Positions 1 to 7,024 of a stretch of DNA of 38,800 nucleotides are shown piece by piece. The notes below the pieces were generated by a model. The model was given only the letters and a program-made list of their open reading frames with translations, did no database searches and was not told the origin of the DNA. The stretch is from a virus. The DNA is taken from positions 1 to 38,800 of IMG/VR virus record IMGVR_UViG_3300032093_000353; one strand, given 5' to 3'. Position 1 is the stretch's first letter; every line of letters begins with the position of its first letter. Position numbers and translations under genes: made by a program.

Positions 1-2
1 GG

Positions 3-311
3 CAGCTTTACGTTGTCGATCAATCCGCCGCCCTCGCAGCCCAGCGCCAGCACCTGATCCCTCGCGCTACTGGGGATGATGGGGAACTGGTGGGGCGGTT
101 GCGCTACACATACGAGCATGGGATTTTCGTTGCCGCAGAGAACGGTATGCTGGCTGGAGCGGATGAAGCCGCCGACCGCATCGAAGCCCTGAGCGCGGAG
201 GTGGGGCGGTTGAAGGCGGATGGGCGGCTGCTGATAAACGACTGCGACTGTATTGGGATGAAAAGCCCGATGCTTGAAAACTTTCGCCAAGCCCTAGGAG
301 CCAAGCCATGA
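3..311 (+). CDS. Small phage protein, 5' end cut by window edge
   Basis: The reading frame is open from the first bases of the window, so the true start lies upstream; the first internal ATG is at 90. The visible part (about 102 residues) has no domain I recognise. Around residues 55-75 there is a short coiled-coil-like stretch (AADRIEALSAEVGRLKADG). The stop overlaps the next start by 4 bases (ATGA), so it belongs to a rightward set of small genes. It may be the C-terminal part of an Ead/Ea22-type protein like the one starting at 38688, but the frames do not join directly across the window ends. Function unknown. Confidence 0.6.
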   Translation, partial: QLYVVDQSAALAAQRQHLIPRATGDDGELVGRLRYTYEHGIFVAAENGMLAGADEAADRIEALSAEVGRLKADGRLLINDCDCIGMKSPMLENFRQALGAKP

Positions 312-547
312 CCGAAGCAGCAGAGATCGCGGCCAAGCTGACGGAGGCGCAGCGCGAGGCGGTGCTGGCGGGCTACCCAATCCCAAGTATGGGGACGAAC
401 GGTTACGACACATTTATGCTGCCGTTCGAGTATGGCCGAAGCGCCAAGGCCCTGCATCGGCTTGGTCTAGCAGCGCTTCCGTTTGCACCGCAAATGCTCA
501 CCCCGCTCGGCCTCGCCGTCCGCGCTGTTTTGCAGGAGAAGGGGTGA
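308..547 (+). CDS. Small hypothetical phage protein (79 aa)
   Basis: A 79-residue soluble protein starting MTEAAEIAAKLTEAQREAVL. The 'LTxAQREAVL' opening is common in short accessory proteins of proteobacterial phages. It overlaps the upstream gene by ATGA, and its own stop (545-547) shares one base with the next ATG at 547, so translation is probably coupled. No catalytic motif, signal peptide or membrane segment is visible. Function unknown. Confidence 0.65.
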   Translation: MTEAAEIAAKLTEAQREAVLAGYPIPSMGTNGYDTFMLPFEYGRSAKALHRLGLAALPFAPQMLTPLGLAVRAVLQEKG

Positions 548-705
548 TGGGAGCGCATCTGAAAACGACTGGGATTATAGGATTTATGGGATTGCTTGGC
601 TGGATTGGCAGCCGCACCCCTGATTGGGCATGGCTATACCTCGCCTGCGCATTCTATTTTGCGGCGGTCTATGCTGGCATTTACCTGATGGTGAAGCGCC
701 CATGA
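547..705 (+). CDS. Small two-helix membrane protein (52 aa)
   Basis: A 52-codon frame with two hydrophobic stretches, roughly residues 7-21 (TTGIIGFMGLLGWIG) and 28-48, and a short basic C-terminus (KRP). It starts on the last base of the previous stop and ends overlapping the ATG at 702, so it sits in an unbroken chain of coupled small genes. It is predicted to lie in the host inner membrane. The role is unknown; a host-interaction or superinfection function is only a guess. Confidence 0.55.
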   Translation: MGAHLKTTGIIGFMGLLGWIGSRTPDWAWLYLACAFYFAAVYAGIYLMVKRP

Positions 706-785
706 CCCCCGCACTGCGCCACTGGATATGGGTCAACTTTGGCTTTGATGTTTACGAATGGAATGATGAGGAGATTAGGTTTTGA
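702..785 (+). CDS. Very small ORF (27 aa)
   Basis: The ATG at 702 overlaps the preceding stop (ATGA). The 27-residue product is aromatic and acidic (WIWVNFGFDVYEWNDEEI). Only the gene-chain position supports it, since length gives no statistical weight. Function unknown. Confidence 0.35.
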   Translation: MTPALRHWIWVNFGFDVYEWNDEEIRF

Positions 786-796
786 CTGAGGATGAC

Positions 797-949
797 ATGG
801 CGCTTCTTCTTGGCAGACGCCTTTTGGCTGACGCAGATAGATTGAGGCTTTTTATGCCTGATTGCCTAGCCCGGCTTCCGCTGGAATGGCGGGGTGCGGA
901 ATACGAAGTGCTGATTTATTTAAAGTCTAGCGAACCATCTCAGGAGTGA
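797..949 (+). CDS. Small hypothetical protein (50 aa) convergent with the late operon
   Basis: The ATG at 797 is preceded by GAGG at 788-791, a good ribosome binding site. An in-frame TTG at 782 overlapping the previous stop is the alternative. The product starts MALLLGRRLLADADRLRLF and has no recognised domain. Its end overlaps the 3' end of the leftward phosphoesterase gene by 23 bases, and no terminator is visible at this convergence. Confidence 0.45.
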   Translation: MALLLGRRLLADADRLRLFMPDCLARLPLEWRGAEYEVLIYLKSSEPSQE

Positions 950-2090
950 CCATTACCCGACCCACTGCGCCATAGTCGCGGTGATAGGTAATGGCCCAAG
1001 CTGCTCTGTCGGCAATCCAGCCACCCCGCGCTGCGTAGGCATCCCTTGCCGCCAGCGTCGGGTGCTGGACGACAGTCACCCCGTTGTATTCTTTTTCGTC
1101 GCGGTGATGGCGATGCCCGCAGTGAATTTCGCGGCGCTTGGTTGCGCCCCAAATCTCAGGGAACTGCGCCGCAAACAACAGCGGCAGGGATTCGTTTTTG
1201 ACCTTGTGCCCGTGGTGAACGCCCAGCATCACCGTGCCCCACTGGTGGCAGTAGAACGGCAGTGCAGAGTTATCGACCGTCAGGCGCGGCTCGTTTTCGT
1301 AAACCACCGCCATCATGTCCGAGAGCCAGCCGGTGCCCTCCTCGTCGTGGTTTCCTTCAGCGATGACCAGATGCACCGTATCGTGCCGCTCTAGGGCAAT
1401 GCGGACCATCTCGCGGATAACCCGGATCGCCACGCGCCTAATCTTGGGATAGCGGCTATCAGCGTCCAGAACGTGGCCGTGCGCCGGCGTGACGGGCGTC
1501 TTGCCGTCAGTGTGAAGAAAGTCGCCTTGGATGTTAATCACCGCGTGAGATGCTTTGGGGCAGGCATCAATCATATACGCATAAGAGCGCATCAGGATAT
1601 TTTCAGCGATGTGCAAATCCCAGTCTTCGCCGCCTTCTTGGTGCCATGCGAGCATGCCCAGATGATAGTCAGTGAAAGTGTAGAGATTGCACAGCGCGGC
1701 CTCAGTCAGGGCTGGCCTAGCCACGGCGGCAACCGGGTCAATGTCTTCCTTCAGCGCATCGACAGCGTCTTTTAGCGCCTCAAGCAGGGCTTCATGGCGC
1801 AAGCTTGACTTAACCCACTGCCCGGTCGGCTTGCCCTCGTCATTGTAGTAGGTCGAGACGCCCTTGACGACGAAGCCATCCGGCACTGATTTGACCATAT
1901 CATGCTGGGGCGAAAAGCCGCGCATGGCGGCCCTCTTCTGGACCCGCTCCCTAGCTTGAATGATGTTTCGCGCATTTACCCCAAGGGCTCTTGCCGCCGC
2001 TCGCGTGCTGCCATGCTCTCGCCAAGCGAGCAAATATTCGCGCTGACGCGGAGTCGCGAACTCCAGCAAGCTGTCGTCAAAATATGTCAT
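927..2090 (-). CDS. HTH-metallophosphoesterase fusion protein
   Basis: The 387-residue protein has two parts. Residues about 13-45 form a helix-turn-helix (RQREYLLAWREHGSTRAAA onward), like those of terminase small subunits or site-specific DNA-binding proteins. Residues about 135-345 form a calcineurin-like metallophosphoesterase with the family's metal-binding motifs: D141-x-H143, GD (189-190), GNHD (246-249), HHGH (292-295) and GHRH (325-328). The expected activity is metal-dependent phosphodiester hydrolysis, possibly on nucleic acid given the HTH. It is the last gene of the late operon, 10 bases after the spanin gene, with an AGGGGG ribosome site. Substrate unknown. Confidence 0.8.
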   Translation of the reverse strand: MTYFDDSLLEFATPRQREYLLAWREHGSTRAAARALGVNARNIIQARERVQKRAAMRGFSPQHDMVKSVPDGFVVKGVSTYYNDEGKPTGQWVKSSLRHEALLEALKDAVDALKEDIDPVAAVARPALTEAALCNLYTFTDYHLGMLAWHQEGGEDWDLHIAENILMRSYAYMIDACPKASHAVINIQGDFLHTDGKTPVTPAHGHVLDADSRYPKIRRVAIRVIREMVRIALERHDTVHLVIAEGNHDEEGTGWLSDMMAVVYENEPRLTVDNSALPFYCHQWGTVMLGVHHGHKVKNESLPLLFAAQFPEIWGATKRREIHCGHRHHRDEKEYNGVTVVQHPTLAARDAYAARGGWIADRAAWAITYHRDYGAVGRVMVTPEMVR

Positions 2091-2100
2091 GGGTTACCCC

Positions 2101-2613
2101 CTATTCGGCGTAGCCGTCCTGTTTTAATTTTTGAAAGTATTCGTATGTCGCTACTGCGCTGGCTGCGTTGTCTGTGCAGATGCGCAGGTCGGCTTCGGAT
2201 ACCAAGATGGCGTCTGCGGGCAGGTCTTCGCGTGCGCCGGAATCTTGATCTTGGCCGGCGGAATGGGCTCCGCTGCCACTATGGTTTTTCCGCACCCGGT
2301 TAGCAGTGATGTAGCGATCAAGGCTATCGTGAGCCGATGCAAGTTCCTTGGCATGGGTTTCCTCTGCAATCTCATTGGCGCGCTGGTATGCGGCCTTTTC
2401 CTTCTCACGCTGAGCGATCTGAGCCTTGAGGTTGACCTCGCTGGCAGCAAGGATTCGAGCCTGATCGGTCCGGCAATCCTCTAGCGCGTCCTTGGTGCTA
2501 TTCAGCCGCCATGTCTGGACGCCGAGCGCAATGGCCAGCGGGACAACGGCAATCAGGATGCGGTAGCGTTTGAACAGGGCTAGGGCCGCGTCTAGGGCTA
2601 TGGCGATGGGCAT
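2101..2613 (-). CDS. Rz: Rz-like inner-membrane spanin
   Basis: The 170-residue protein has one N-terminal transmembrane helix (about residues 17-33) followed by a charged, helix-forming periplasmic region (about 40-95), the layout of lambda Rz. It would span the periplasm with an outer-membrane partner and fuse the two membranes at the end of lysis. A lipoprotein frame lies wholly inside it in another frame (2151-2354), the classic Rz/Rz1 arrangement. The start shares a base with the stop of the upstream membrane protein gene (TAATG-type coupling). The identification rests on topology and nesting, since spanins diverge quickly. Confidence 0.8.
   Translation of the reverse strand: MPIAIALDAALALFKRYRILIAVVPLAIALGVQTWRLNSTKDALEDCRTDQARILAASEVNLKAQIAQREKEKAAYQRANEIAEETHAKELASAHDSLDRYITANRVRKNHSGSGAHSAGQDQDSGAREDLPADAILVSEADLRICTDNAASAVATYEYFQKLKQDGYAE
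2151..2354 (-). CDS. Rz1: Rz1-like outer-membrane lipoprotein spanin nested in Rz
   Basis: A 67-residue frame inside the Rz gene. It begins with a basic, hydrophobic signal sequence ending in the lipobox LLTGC (cysteine at residue 21), so it should be lipidated and placed in the outer membrane. The mature part is rich in proline (PIPPAKIKIP and later prolines), as in Rz1 proteins. AGAGGA lies 5-6 bases before the chosen ATG at 2354; an in-frame ATG at 2375 is a weaker alternative. Paired with Rz it forms the spanin complex. Confidence 0.8.
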   Translation of the reverse strand: MPRNLHRLTIALIATSLLTGCGKTIVAAEPIPPAKIKIPAHAKTCPQTPSWYPKPTCASAQTTQPAQ

Positions 2614-2879
2614 TAGCTATCTCCCCTATCGTCAATCTTGGCCCCGTCCTTGCTAACGTCGATCTGGATGCGGCGCCCCATTGCCCAGCCCATTGCGGTC
2701 ATGCCGACAAGGATTTGTACATGGGCGGCAATTGCCAGCCAGAACGATAGCTTTACATCCCCGCTGACCAGATAGACCCCAGCGGCGGCAAACAGCGCCA
2801 TGACGACCCAGCCACCCAGAATAGCAAAGAACGCTAGGGCGCGCCTGCCGCCATGCGTATCGACCGGGGGCAGCTTCAC
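2613..2879 (-). CDS. Two-helix membrane protein of the lysis cassette (holin candidate)
   Basis: The 88-residue protein has two clear transmembrane segments (about residues 15-37 and 46-68) and charged termini, the topology of class II holins or of DUF-type holin partners. It sits between the endolysin and Rz and overlaps the endolysin stop by 4 bases. A holin or holin-associated role is inferred from position and topology. Another candidate holin lies just upstream of the endolysin. Confidence 0.6.
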   Translation of the reverse strand: MKLPPVDTHGGRRALAFFAILGGWVVMALFAAAGVYLVSGDVKLSFWLAIAAHVQILVGMTAMGWAMGRRIQIDVSKDGAKIDDRGDS

Positions 2880-3424
2880 GCCCCACCACGGACGGCTGGC
2901 GGGATCATCTTGATTGCTTCGTCCTCGACTTCAGCGACCCGGCGCAGCCAGCCGCGACCGAAGGTGCCAAAGGTGCGAAGCTGCCGGTAGTAGTCCCGCC
3001 GCATATCCTGATACTGCATCACGCAGTGATCGAGGCCGCGAGCCCTGACGGTTTGGTCAACCAGCGAAAGCGTGCGGGGACCGATGATGCCGTCGTCCAC
3101 GGCGCCAACCAGCCTTTGCAGAAACTTGGCCCCGCGCCCAGTGCCGGCATTGACCGAGAAGTCAAAGACGCAAAGATCGAGCCCCGCCGGGATAGAGTCG
3201 CAGTGAACCTTATCCCAGTATTTGACCTTATAAAGCGCACGGACATGATCGACAGTCAGGCCGCGCATAATCTTTTCAGATACAGGGTGACCAACCCACT
3301 CTTCATAAACTCGCTGAGTAACGCCTAGGTTAGTGCGGCCCCCCGGATCAGAAGGATGATTAACATAGCCGCCTTCGTGGTGAAGGATTATTTTTAAACA
3401 AGCGTCAAAGTTTGCCTTCGCCAT
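2876..3424 (-). CDS. Endolysin, GH108-type N-acetylmuramidase
   Basis: The 182-residue protein matches the glycoside hydrolase 108 phage lysozyme family. It carries the diagnostic EGGY near the N-terminus (catalytic E17) followed by NHPSDPGGRTNLGVT, and a C-terminal peptidoglycan-binding-like part (from about residue 90, DDGIIGPRT). It would cleave the glycan backbone of the cell wall. No signal peptide is seen, so release would need a holin. The start MAKANF is preferred because it matches the family's N-terminus; a longer frame from 3469 runs further into the upstream gene. Confidence 0.88.
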   Translation of the reverse strand: MAKANFDACLKIILHHEGGYVNHPSDPGGRTNLGVTQRVYEEWVGHPVSEKIMRGLTVDHVRALYKVKYWDKVHCDSIPAGLDLCVFDFSVNAGTGRGAKFLQRLVGAVDDGIIGPRTLSLVDQTVRARGLDHCVMQYQDMRRDYYRQLRTFGTFGRGWLRRVAEVEDEAIKMIPPAVRGGA

Positions 3425-3623
3425 TGGCTTTACTCCGCCCAAGCCACTCTTGCACAGTCTGGGTTTCAAATATGCGAATGGTCGTCCAAATGATGGTGAT
3501 TAGCGCTGCGATATTAGGAAGCATCTGAAACAGCGTCCCCAGCATGGTGCCAACTGAAAGCGCATCAATCAGATGCTTGACGCCTTCGGGAATGTGCCTC
3601 CAGATGTCGTCGTCGCTCATCAT
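3405..3623 (-). CDS. Putative holin (72 aa, one membrane segment)
   Basis: The 72-residue protein has an acidic N-terminus (MMSDDDIW), one strong transmembrane helix near residues 34-50 and a charged C-terminus (EWLGRSKANGEGK). It lies directly upstream of the endolysin and overlaps it by 20 bases. The 'IIWTTIRIFETQTVQ' pattern resembles small holins of T7-like and other phages. It would form the membrane lesion that lets out the endolysin. Start and stop overlaps (ATGA) with the upstream gene indicate coupling. Family placement is tentative. Confidence 0.6.
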   Translation of the reverse strand: MMSDDDIWRHIPEGVKHLIDALSVGTMLGTLFQMLPNIAALITIIWTTIRIFETQTVQEWLGRSKANGEGKL

Positions 3624-3892
3624 ACCACCATTACTGCCACAATGATAGTTAAAGCGGTAGGAATAATCATGTCAAGAAGAGATTTAATATTCCAAACGCG
3701 CCCCTGAAGCCCGCCATGCCACGGCATATTGGCGCGAATACCCAAGCCGTACCGCTCAATCCAGCGATACTCAGCTTGGGCATGCTCGCGGCCAATGAAG
3801 AGTCCAACGCCCAAAGCCGCGCCGGCCCACCAGTTTCCGGTGGATAGACCGATAGCGGCCTGCATAAGCAAGGCTAGGGAGCCGTGCAGCAT
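3620..3892 (-). CDS. Small membrane protein upstream of the holin
   Basis: The 90-residue product has two hydrophobic segments (about residues 5-30 and 72-90) separated by a polar, basic stretch (REHAQAEYRWIERYGLG). The ATG at 3892 overlaps the upstream stop as TAATG, so it is preferred over an in-frame ATG at 3907. It lies in the lysis cassette and may assist lysis; no family function is known to me. Confidence 0.6.
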   Translation of the reverse strand: MLHGSLALLMQAAIGLSTGNWWAGAALGVGLFIGREHAQAEYRWIERYGLGIRANMPWHGGLQGRVWNIKSLLDMIIPTALTIIVAVMVV

Positions 3893-4224
3893 TATGCGGC
3901 AGCCCAAGGTAGCGTCGGGCTCACAACCGGCGGGCTGGCCTGATCGGCGATCTGCTTGGCGACATTGGCTTCAAGGGCGGCAACCTGCTCTTCGCCAAGG
4001 GCGTCCTGCACCCAGCCGATAACCTGCTCTTCGGTCAGGTCGGCAAAAGACACAAAGTCGGCATCTGGGTCCAGCGTCAGGCCAATCGAGCCGTAGGCCG
4101 AACCGCTATAGGTGCCATCGGTGGCGTTAAGTCGCCAGTGGACGGCAAAGACCACGTCGGTCTCGCCTTCGTACTCGGGGTAGCAGTCCATCTGGTTGAT
4201 GGCCCAAGTGTTGGTAATAGCCAT
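3892..4224 (-). CDS. Small virion-region protein (DUF7936-like)
   Basis: The 110-residue acidic protein starts MAITNTWAINQMDCYPEYEG, the typical opening of a family found just after tail-fibre genes in many phages (DUF7936-like; function not established). The central part is predicted beta-rich and the C-terminal part (about 68-95) helical. It lies 2 bases after the S74 fibre gene and is coupled to the following membrane protein. A fibre-accessory or assembly role is inference from position. Confidence 0.7.
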   Translation of the reverse strand: MAITNTWAINQMDCYPEYEGETDVVFAVHWRLNATDGTYSGSAYGSIGLTLDPDADFVSFADLTEEQVIGWVQDALGEEQVAALEANVAKQIADQASPPVVSPTLPWAAA

Positions 4225-4226
4225 AG

Positions 4227-5975
4227 TCAGTTTCCTTCGAGTTGCGCCACGCGGGCACGGAGAGATTGGAGTTCCTTAATGAGCATCGGGACGAGCTTAG
4301 AGTAGTCCACGCCCATCATTTCTTCCGGGTCGCTCGATGCGCTAACAGCCTCCGGTGCGACCTCGACCAGTTCCTGCGCGACGAAGCCGTAGCGCTGATG
4401 AAAACCAGTTTCCTTCCAGTCAAACTTACGGACTTGGATCGCGTCGATTAGGGCCGAAGCATCGTCTGCATCGGTGATGTTCTCCTTGAGGCGGATGTCC
4501 GAGGTAGTGTTGTACTCGACACTCGTGCCGTTCCAACGCACACCGCCACGGAAGGTGGAAGCAGTGCGAATTGGCAGAACATAAACCGCCGTCCCCGCCG
4601 CCCCTGCGGTATTCGCGTCAACGTAGATAACGTCGGCTGCACTGGCAGTAGTGACATTAAACCTTGCCCCGGCAGCGCTCGTTGCCCCGATCACGACGTT
4701 ACCGCTGGTGTCGATCCGCATGCGCTCGGTGCCGCCAGTCTGGAGGCCCATAGCCCAGCTACGCGTGTCGATATTTACTACAACGCCGTCGGACCCGCCG
4801 ATGTCGAGGCTGCCCTGCGAGTTGCCGAGCCGCGCCGGAATGTTGGTTCCGGTGGCCGTTACTTCAAACAACCGGGCGGGGGATGTTGTCCCGACGCCGA
4901 CGCTGCCGGTAGCACCGTTGATATACAGCCGCGTAGTAAAGGACGCAGTCGAACGGAACTGGAAGTCACCCGTCGTCGAACCAGTACCCACACCACTGTC
5001 GAAGTACATCGTATTGCCAGCGGTAGCAGTGTTGCGGATAGCGCTGCTGTCCGCCATGAAGAGCGACACACCGTTAGCAGTCCCCGCGTTGATGCTGCCG
5101 TTGACATCGAGCTTCTGGCCCGGCGAACTAGTCCCAATCCCGACGTTGCCGCTCTGGTCGATGCGCATCCGTTCGCCGCCAGACACGCCGTAGTTGTTGG
5201 TAGCGAAGGTGATGTAGCTACTGCTCGAAGCCCCGCCAGCTACCGTAGTGAAGCCGATGTTGGCGCGAGCGTCGTCCGCAGGGTCGCCAGTACTCCAGAC
5301 ACCAACTGTCTGCGTCGCAGCTTGGTTACGAGTCAGCGGCCCAAGAACAATGTTGCCGTTAACCGATAGACGGCCATTAGACGACGGTGTGCTCGTCCCG
5401 ACCCCAACATTACCGTTGTTGTCGATGCGGAGGCGCTCAGAGCTGTTGGTGGCGAACACCATGACATTTGATGAGTTGCCGCCATAGATGTAGTTATTGG
5501 CGTTACTACCAAAATTAAGCGCGGCGTCGCTGGCGGTCGTGCTCCGCGATATCTGAATGTCACCGATTACATTGAGCCGCGTGCTGGGCGAACTAGTCCC
5601 AATCCCGACGTTGCCGCTCTGGTCGATGCGCATCCGCTCAGCCGCACCAGTGATAAAGCGCAGCGCATTCGTAATGCCGCCTGAGCCGGTGCCGTTGTAG
5701 GCAAGAATGCTGGCGCTGTTGTCGGCCATGCCGATGGTGCCAGAGTTGCCCCGCAGGTAAAGGTTTGCCGAGTTGAGCGCACCAATCGAATCTACGGTGC
5801 CAAGGAAGTATCCGTTACCATCCTTATCGACGCTAAAGCGCTCAGTGGCGCCAACCTGAAGGGTGACAATTTTAGAGCCCGCAGCAGAGGCGGAATTGGT
5901 CACGTTCATCTTGATCGCGTTGAAAACAGTTCCAGCCGCGTTCCAAGTGTCCGTCAGGTCATAAAGGTAAGCCAT
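4227..5975 (-). CDS. Tail fibre with C-terminal S74 intramolecular chaperone
   Basis: The 582-residue fibre is built of about six imperfect repeats of the type ERMRIDQSGNVGIGTSSP, each a beta-rich fibre segment. The last ~95 residues are an intramolecular chaperone of the peptidase S74 (endosialidase) family: SDIRLKEN carries the Ser-Lys dyad, followed by YGFVAQEL and a coiled-coil tail (ELQSLRARVAQLE). In this family the domain trimerises the fibre and then cuts itself off before the serine. At DNA level two of the repeats share a perfect 50-bp block. The N-terminus probably attaches to the tail tip; the repeat region would meet the host surface. Confidence 0.88.
   Translation of the reverse strand: MAYLYDLTDTWNAAGTVFNAIKMNVTNSASAAGSKIVTLQVGATERFSVDKDGNGYFLGTVDSIGALNSANLYLRGNSGTIGMADNSASILAYNGTGSGGITNALRFITGAAERMRIDQSGNVGIGTSSPSTRLNVIGDIQISRSTTASDAALNFGSNANNYIYGGNSSNVMVFATNSSERLRIDNNGNVGVGTSTPSSNGRLSVNGNIVLGPLTRNQAATQTVGVWSTGDPADDARANIGFTTVAGGASSSSYITFATNNYGVSGGERMRIDQSGNVGIGTSSPGQKLDVNGSINAGTANGVSLFMADSSAIRNTATAGNTMYFDSGVGTGSTTGDFQFRSTASFTTRLYINGATGSVGVGTTSPARLFEVTATGTNIPARLGNSQGSLDIGGSDGVVVNIDTRSWAMGLQTGGTERMRIDTSGNVVIGATSAAGARFNVTTASAADVIYVDANTAGAAGTAVYVLPIRTASTFRGGVRWNGTSVEYNTTSDIRLKENITDADDASALIDAIQVRKFDWKETGFHQRYGFVAQELVEVAPEAVSASSDPEEMMGVDYSKLVPMLIKELQSLRARVAQLEGN
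5122..5171. repeat. 50-bp perfect direct repeat, copy 1
   Basis: Identical base for base to 5587-5636; the flanking bases differ on both sides. It encodes the fibre's repeated RMRIDQSGNVGIGTSS segment on the minus strand. The two copies are 465 bp apart and in the same reading frame, so recombination between them would delete 155 residues without a frameshift. Confidence 0.95.
5587..5636. repeat. 50-bp perfect direct repeat, copy 2
   Basis: Second copy of the block at 5122-5171, in the same frame of the S74 fibre gene. Confidence 0.95.
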
Positions 5976-6048
5976 GATTGTCTCTTAACTCCGCACAATC
6001 CGCTAAGTACACTCATACAGCGTACCAAGCCCAAAAGCAATTCAAAGC

Positions 6049-6741
6049 CTAGTAGTTGGTTACATCCATAACGACTACTTGATAGTCGCCGAAAAGTGTC
6101 GGCGTAGAATCACCCGGCGTCGCCACAAGCAGAAATGAGCCAATTTGCACCCCGTTCGTAGCTCCCGCCACTCCGAGCAGAAATTGCTGCGTATTATTGG
6201 GCAGGGCGCGGTAGAGCAGCCGCTCAGTCCACCGGGTCAGCAGTGACGCATAGGTCCGCCCAGAATCAAAAGTGGTTGTCGATGTCAAGGGGCTCGTCAG
6301 CGTTCCGGTCAGGACGCTTCTGATCCGCATCGGCTTCTCAGCAAGCGAAAACGCCAGATTGCCAGCGGTATCGTAAATCTCAAACAGCTTGCTTGAGGTT
6401 GGCGTCGGTTTCAGATCGAACAGCCAGTAATCAATGGTTGTGCCGACAGCCTGCGTGGACAAAAAGTCCCAAACCCAAGTGAGCGAAGTGGGCGTGCCGT
6501 TTTCGACAAAGCCAATCCCTGTCAGGCCAGTAAGCCCTGACGGCCTAATCGCCAGCATGGGGTATGTACTAGAATTAGGCCGAGTGTAGCTAAACGAGGC
6601 CATGCTGGCTGCTTCAGGAGCGCCGGCCTGCGTATTTGTCACAGTCGTAATGGTGCCCTTCTGAATAAGCACCGGGTTGACCAAGCTGTCGGTAATCTGA
6701 ACCGTGCCGCCATCATTCCAAATTGTTAAACCTGCCGGCAT
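6049..6741 (-). CDS. Accessory tail-fibre protein (MPAG family, larger paralogue)
   Basis: The 230-residue protein starts MPAGLTIWNDGGTVQITDS. The same MPAG-hydrophobic-W-x-x-x-G start occurs in the next upstream gene, so the two look like paralogues sharing an N-terminal module (similar to DUF6453-type fibre proteins). The rest is predicted beta-rich with no catalytic motif. The ATG at 6741 follows the upstream stop by one base; an in-frame ATG at 6774 would overlap that gene. It probably decorates or extends the tail tip. Confidence 0.7.
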   Translation of the reverse strand: MPAGLTIWNDGGTVQITDSLVNPVLIQKGTITTVTNTQAGAPEAASMASFSYTRPNSSTYPMLAIRPSGLTGLTGIGFVENGTPTSLTWVWDFLSTQAVGTTIDYWLFDLKPTPTSSKLFEIYDTAGNLAFSLAEKPMRIRSVLTGTLTSPLTSTTTFDSGRTYASLLTRWTERLLYRALPNNTQQFLLGVAGATNGVQIGSFLLVATPGDSTPTLFGDYQVVVMDVTNY

Positions 6742-6742
6742 A

Positions 6743-7024
6743 TCAATAAACCCCGTAGAAAATCGCCCCAGCAAAGTCAGTGGCGGTTGATTTAGTCCAA
6801 CTCATCGTTGTGCCGGAGAAGCTGACAAAGGGATAGCGATTTGATTCATTGGTCGAGGCCGCAATGAAGTAGAACGGCGAGCCCTCTGATAGCAAAGAAT
6901 TTGTCACGCTACTCGTTTGGTTGCCTGACGTAATGTTTACCTGCCCCAGAATAAAGCCGGTGCGGGTCGATACGTCGATGATGAGGTTGCCAGAGGCATC
7001 CCACAACTGGATACCGGCAGGCAT
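6743..7024 (-). CDS. Accessory tail-fibre protein (MPAG family, short paralogue)
   Basis: The 93-residue protein starts MPAGIQLWDASGNLIIDVST, matching the start of the next gene and echoing the extreme C-terminus of J (LRVYDSSGVLRVRLG). It is predicted to be a small beta protein. It starts on the last base of the J stop (TAATG), so it is translated with J. An accessory role at the tail tip is inferred. Confidence 0.65.
   Translation of the reverse strand: MPAGIQLWDASGNLIIDVSTRTGFILGQVNITSGNQTSSVTNSLLSEGSPFYFIAASTNESNRYPFVSFSGTTMSWTKSTATDFAGAIFYGVY

Noticed and set aside
5122-5636. Repeats considered as a CRISPR array
   Set aside because: Only two copies, 465 bp apart, inside a fibre coding sequence that explains them.
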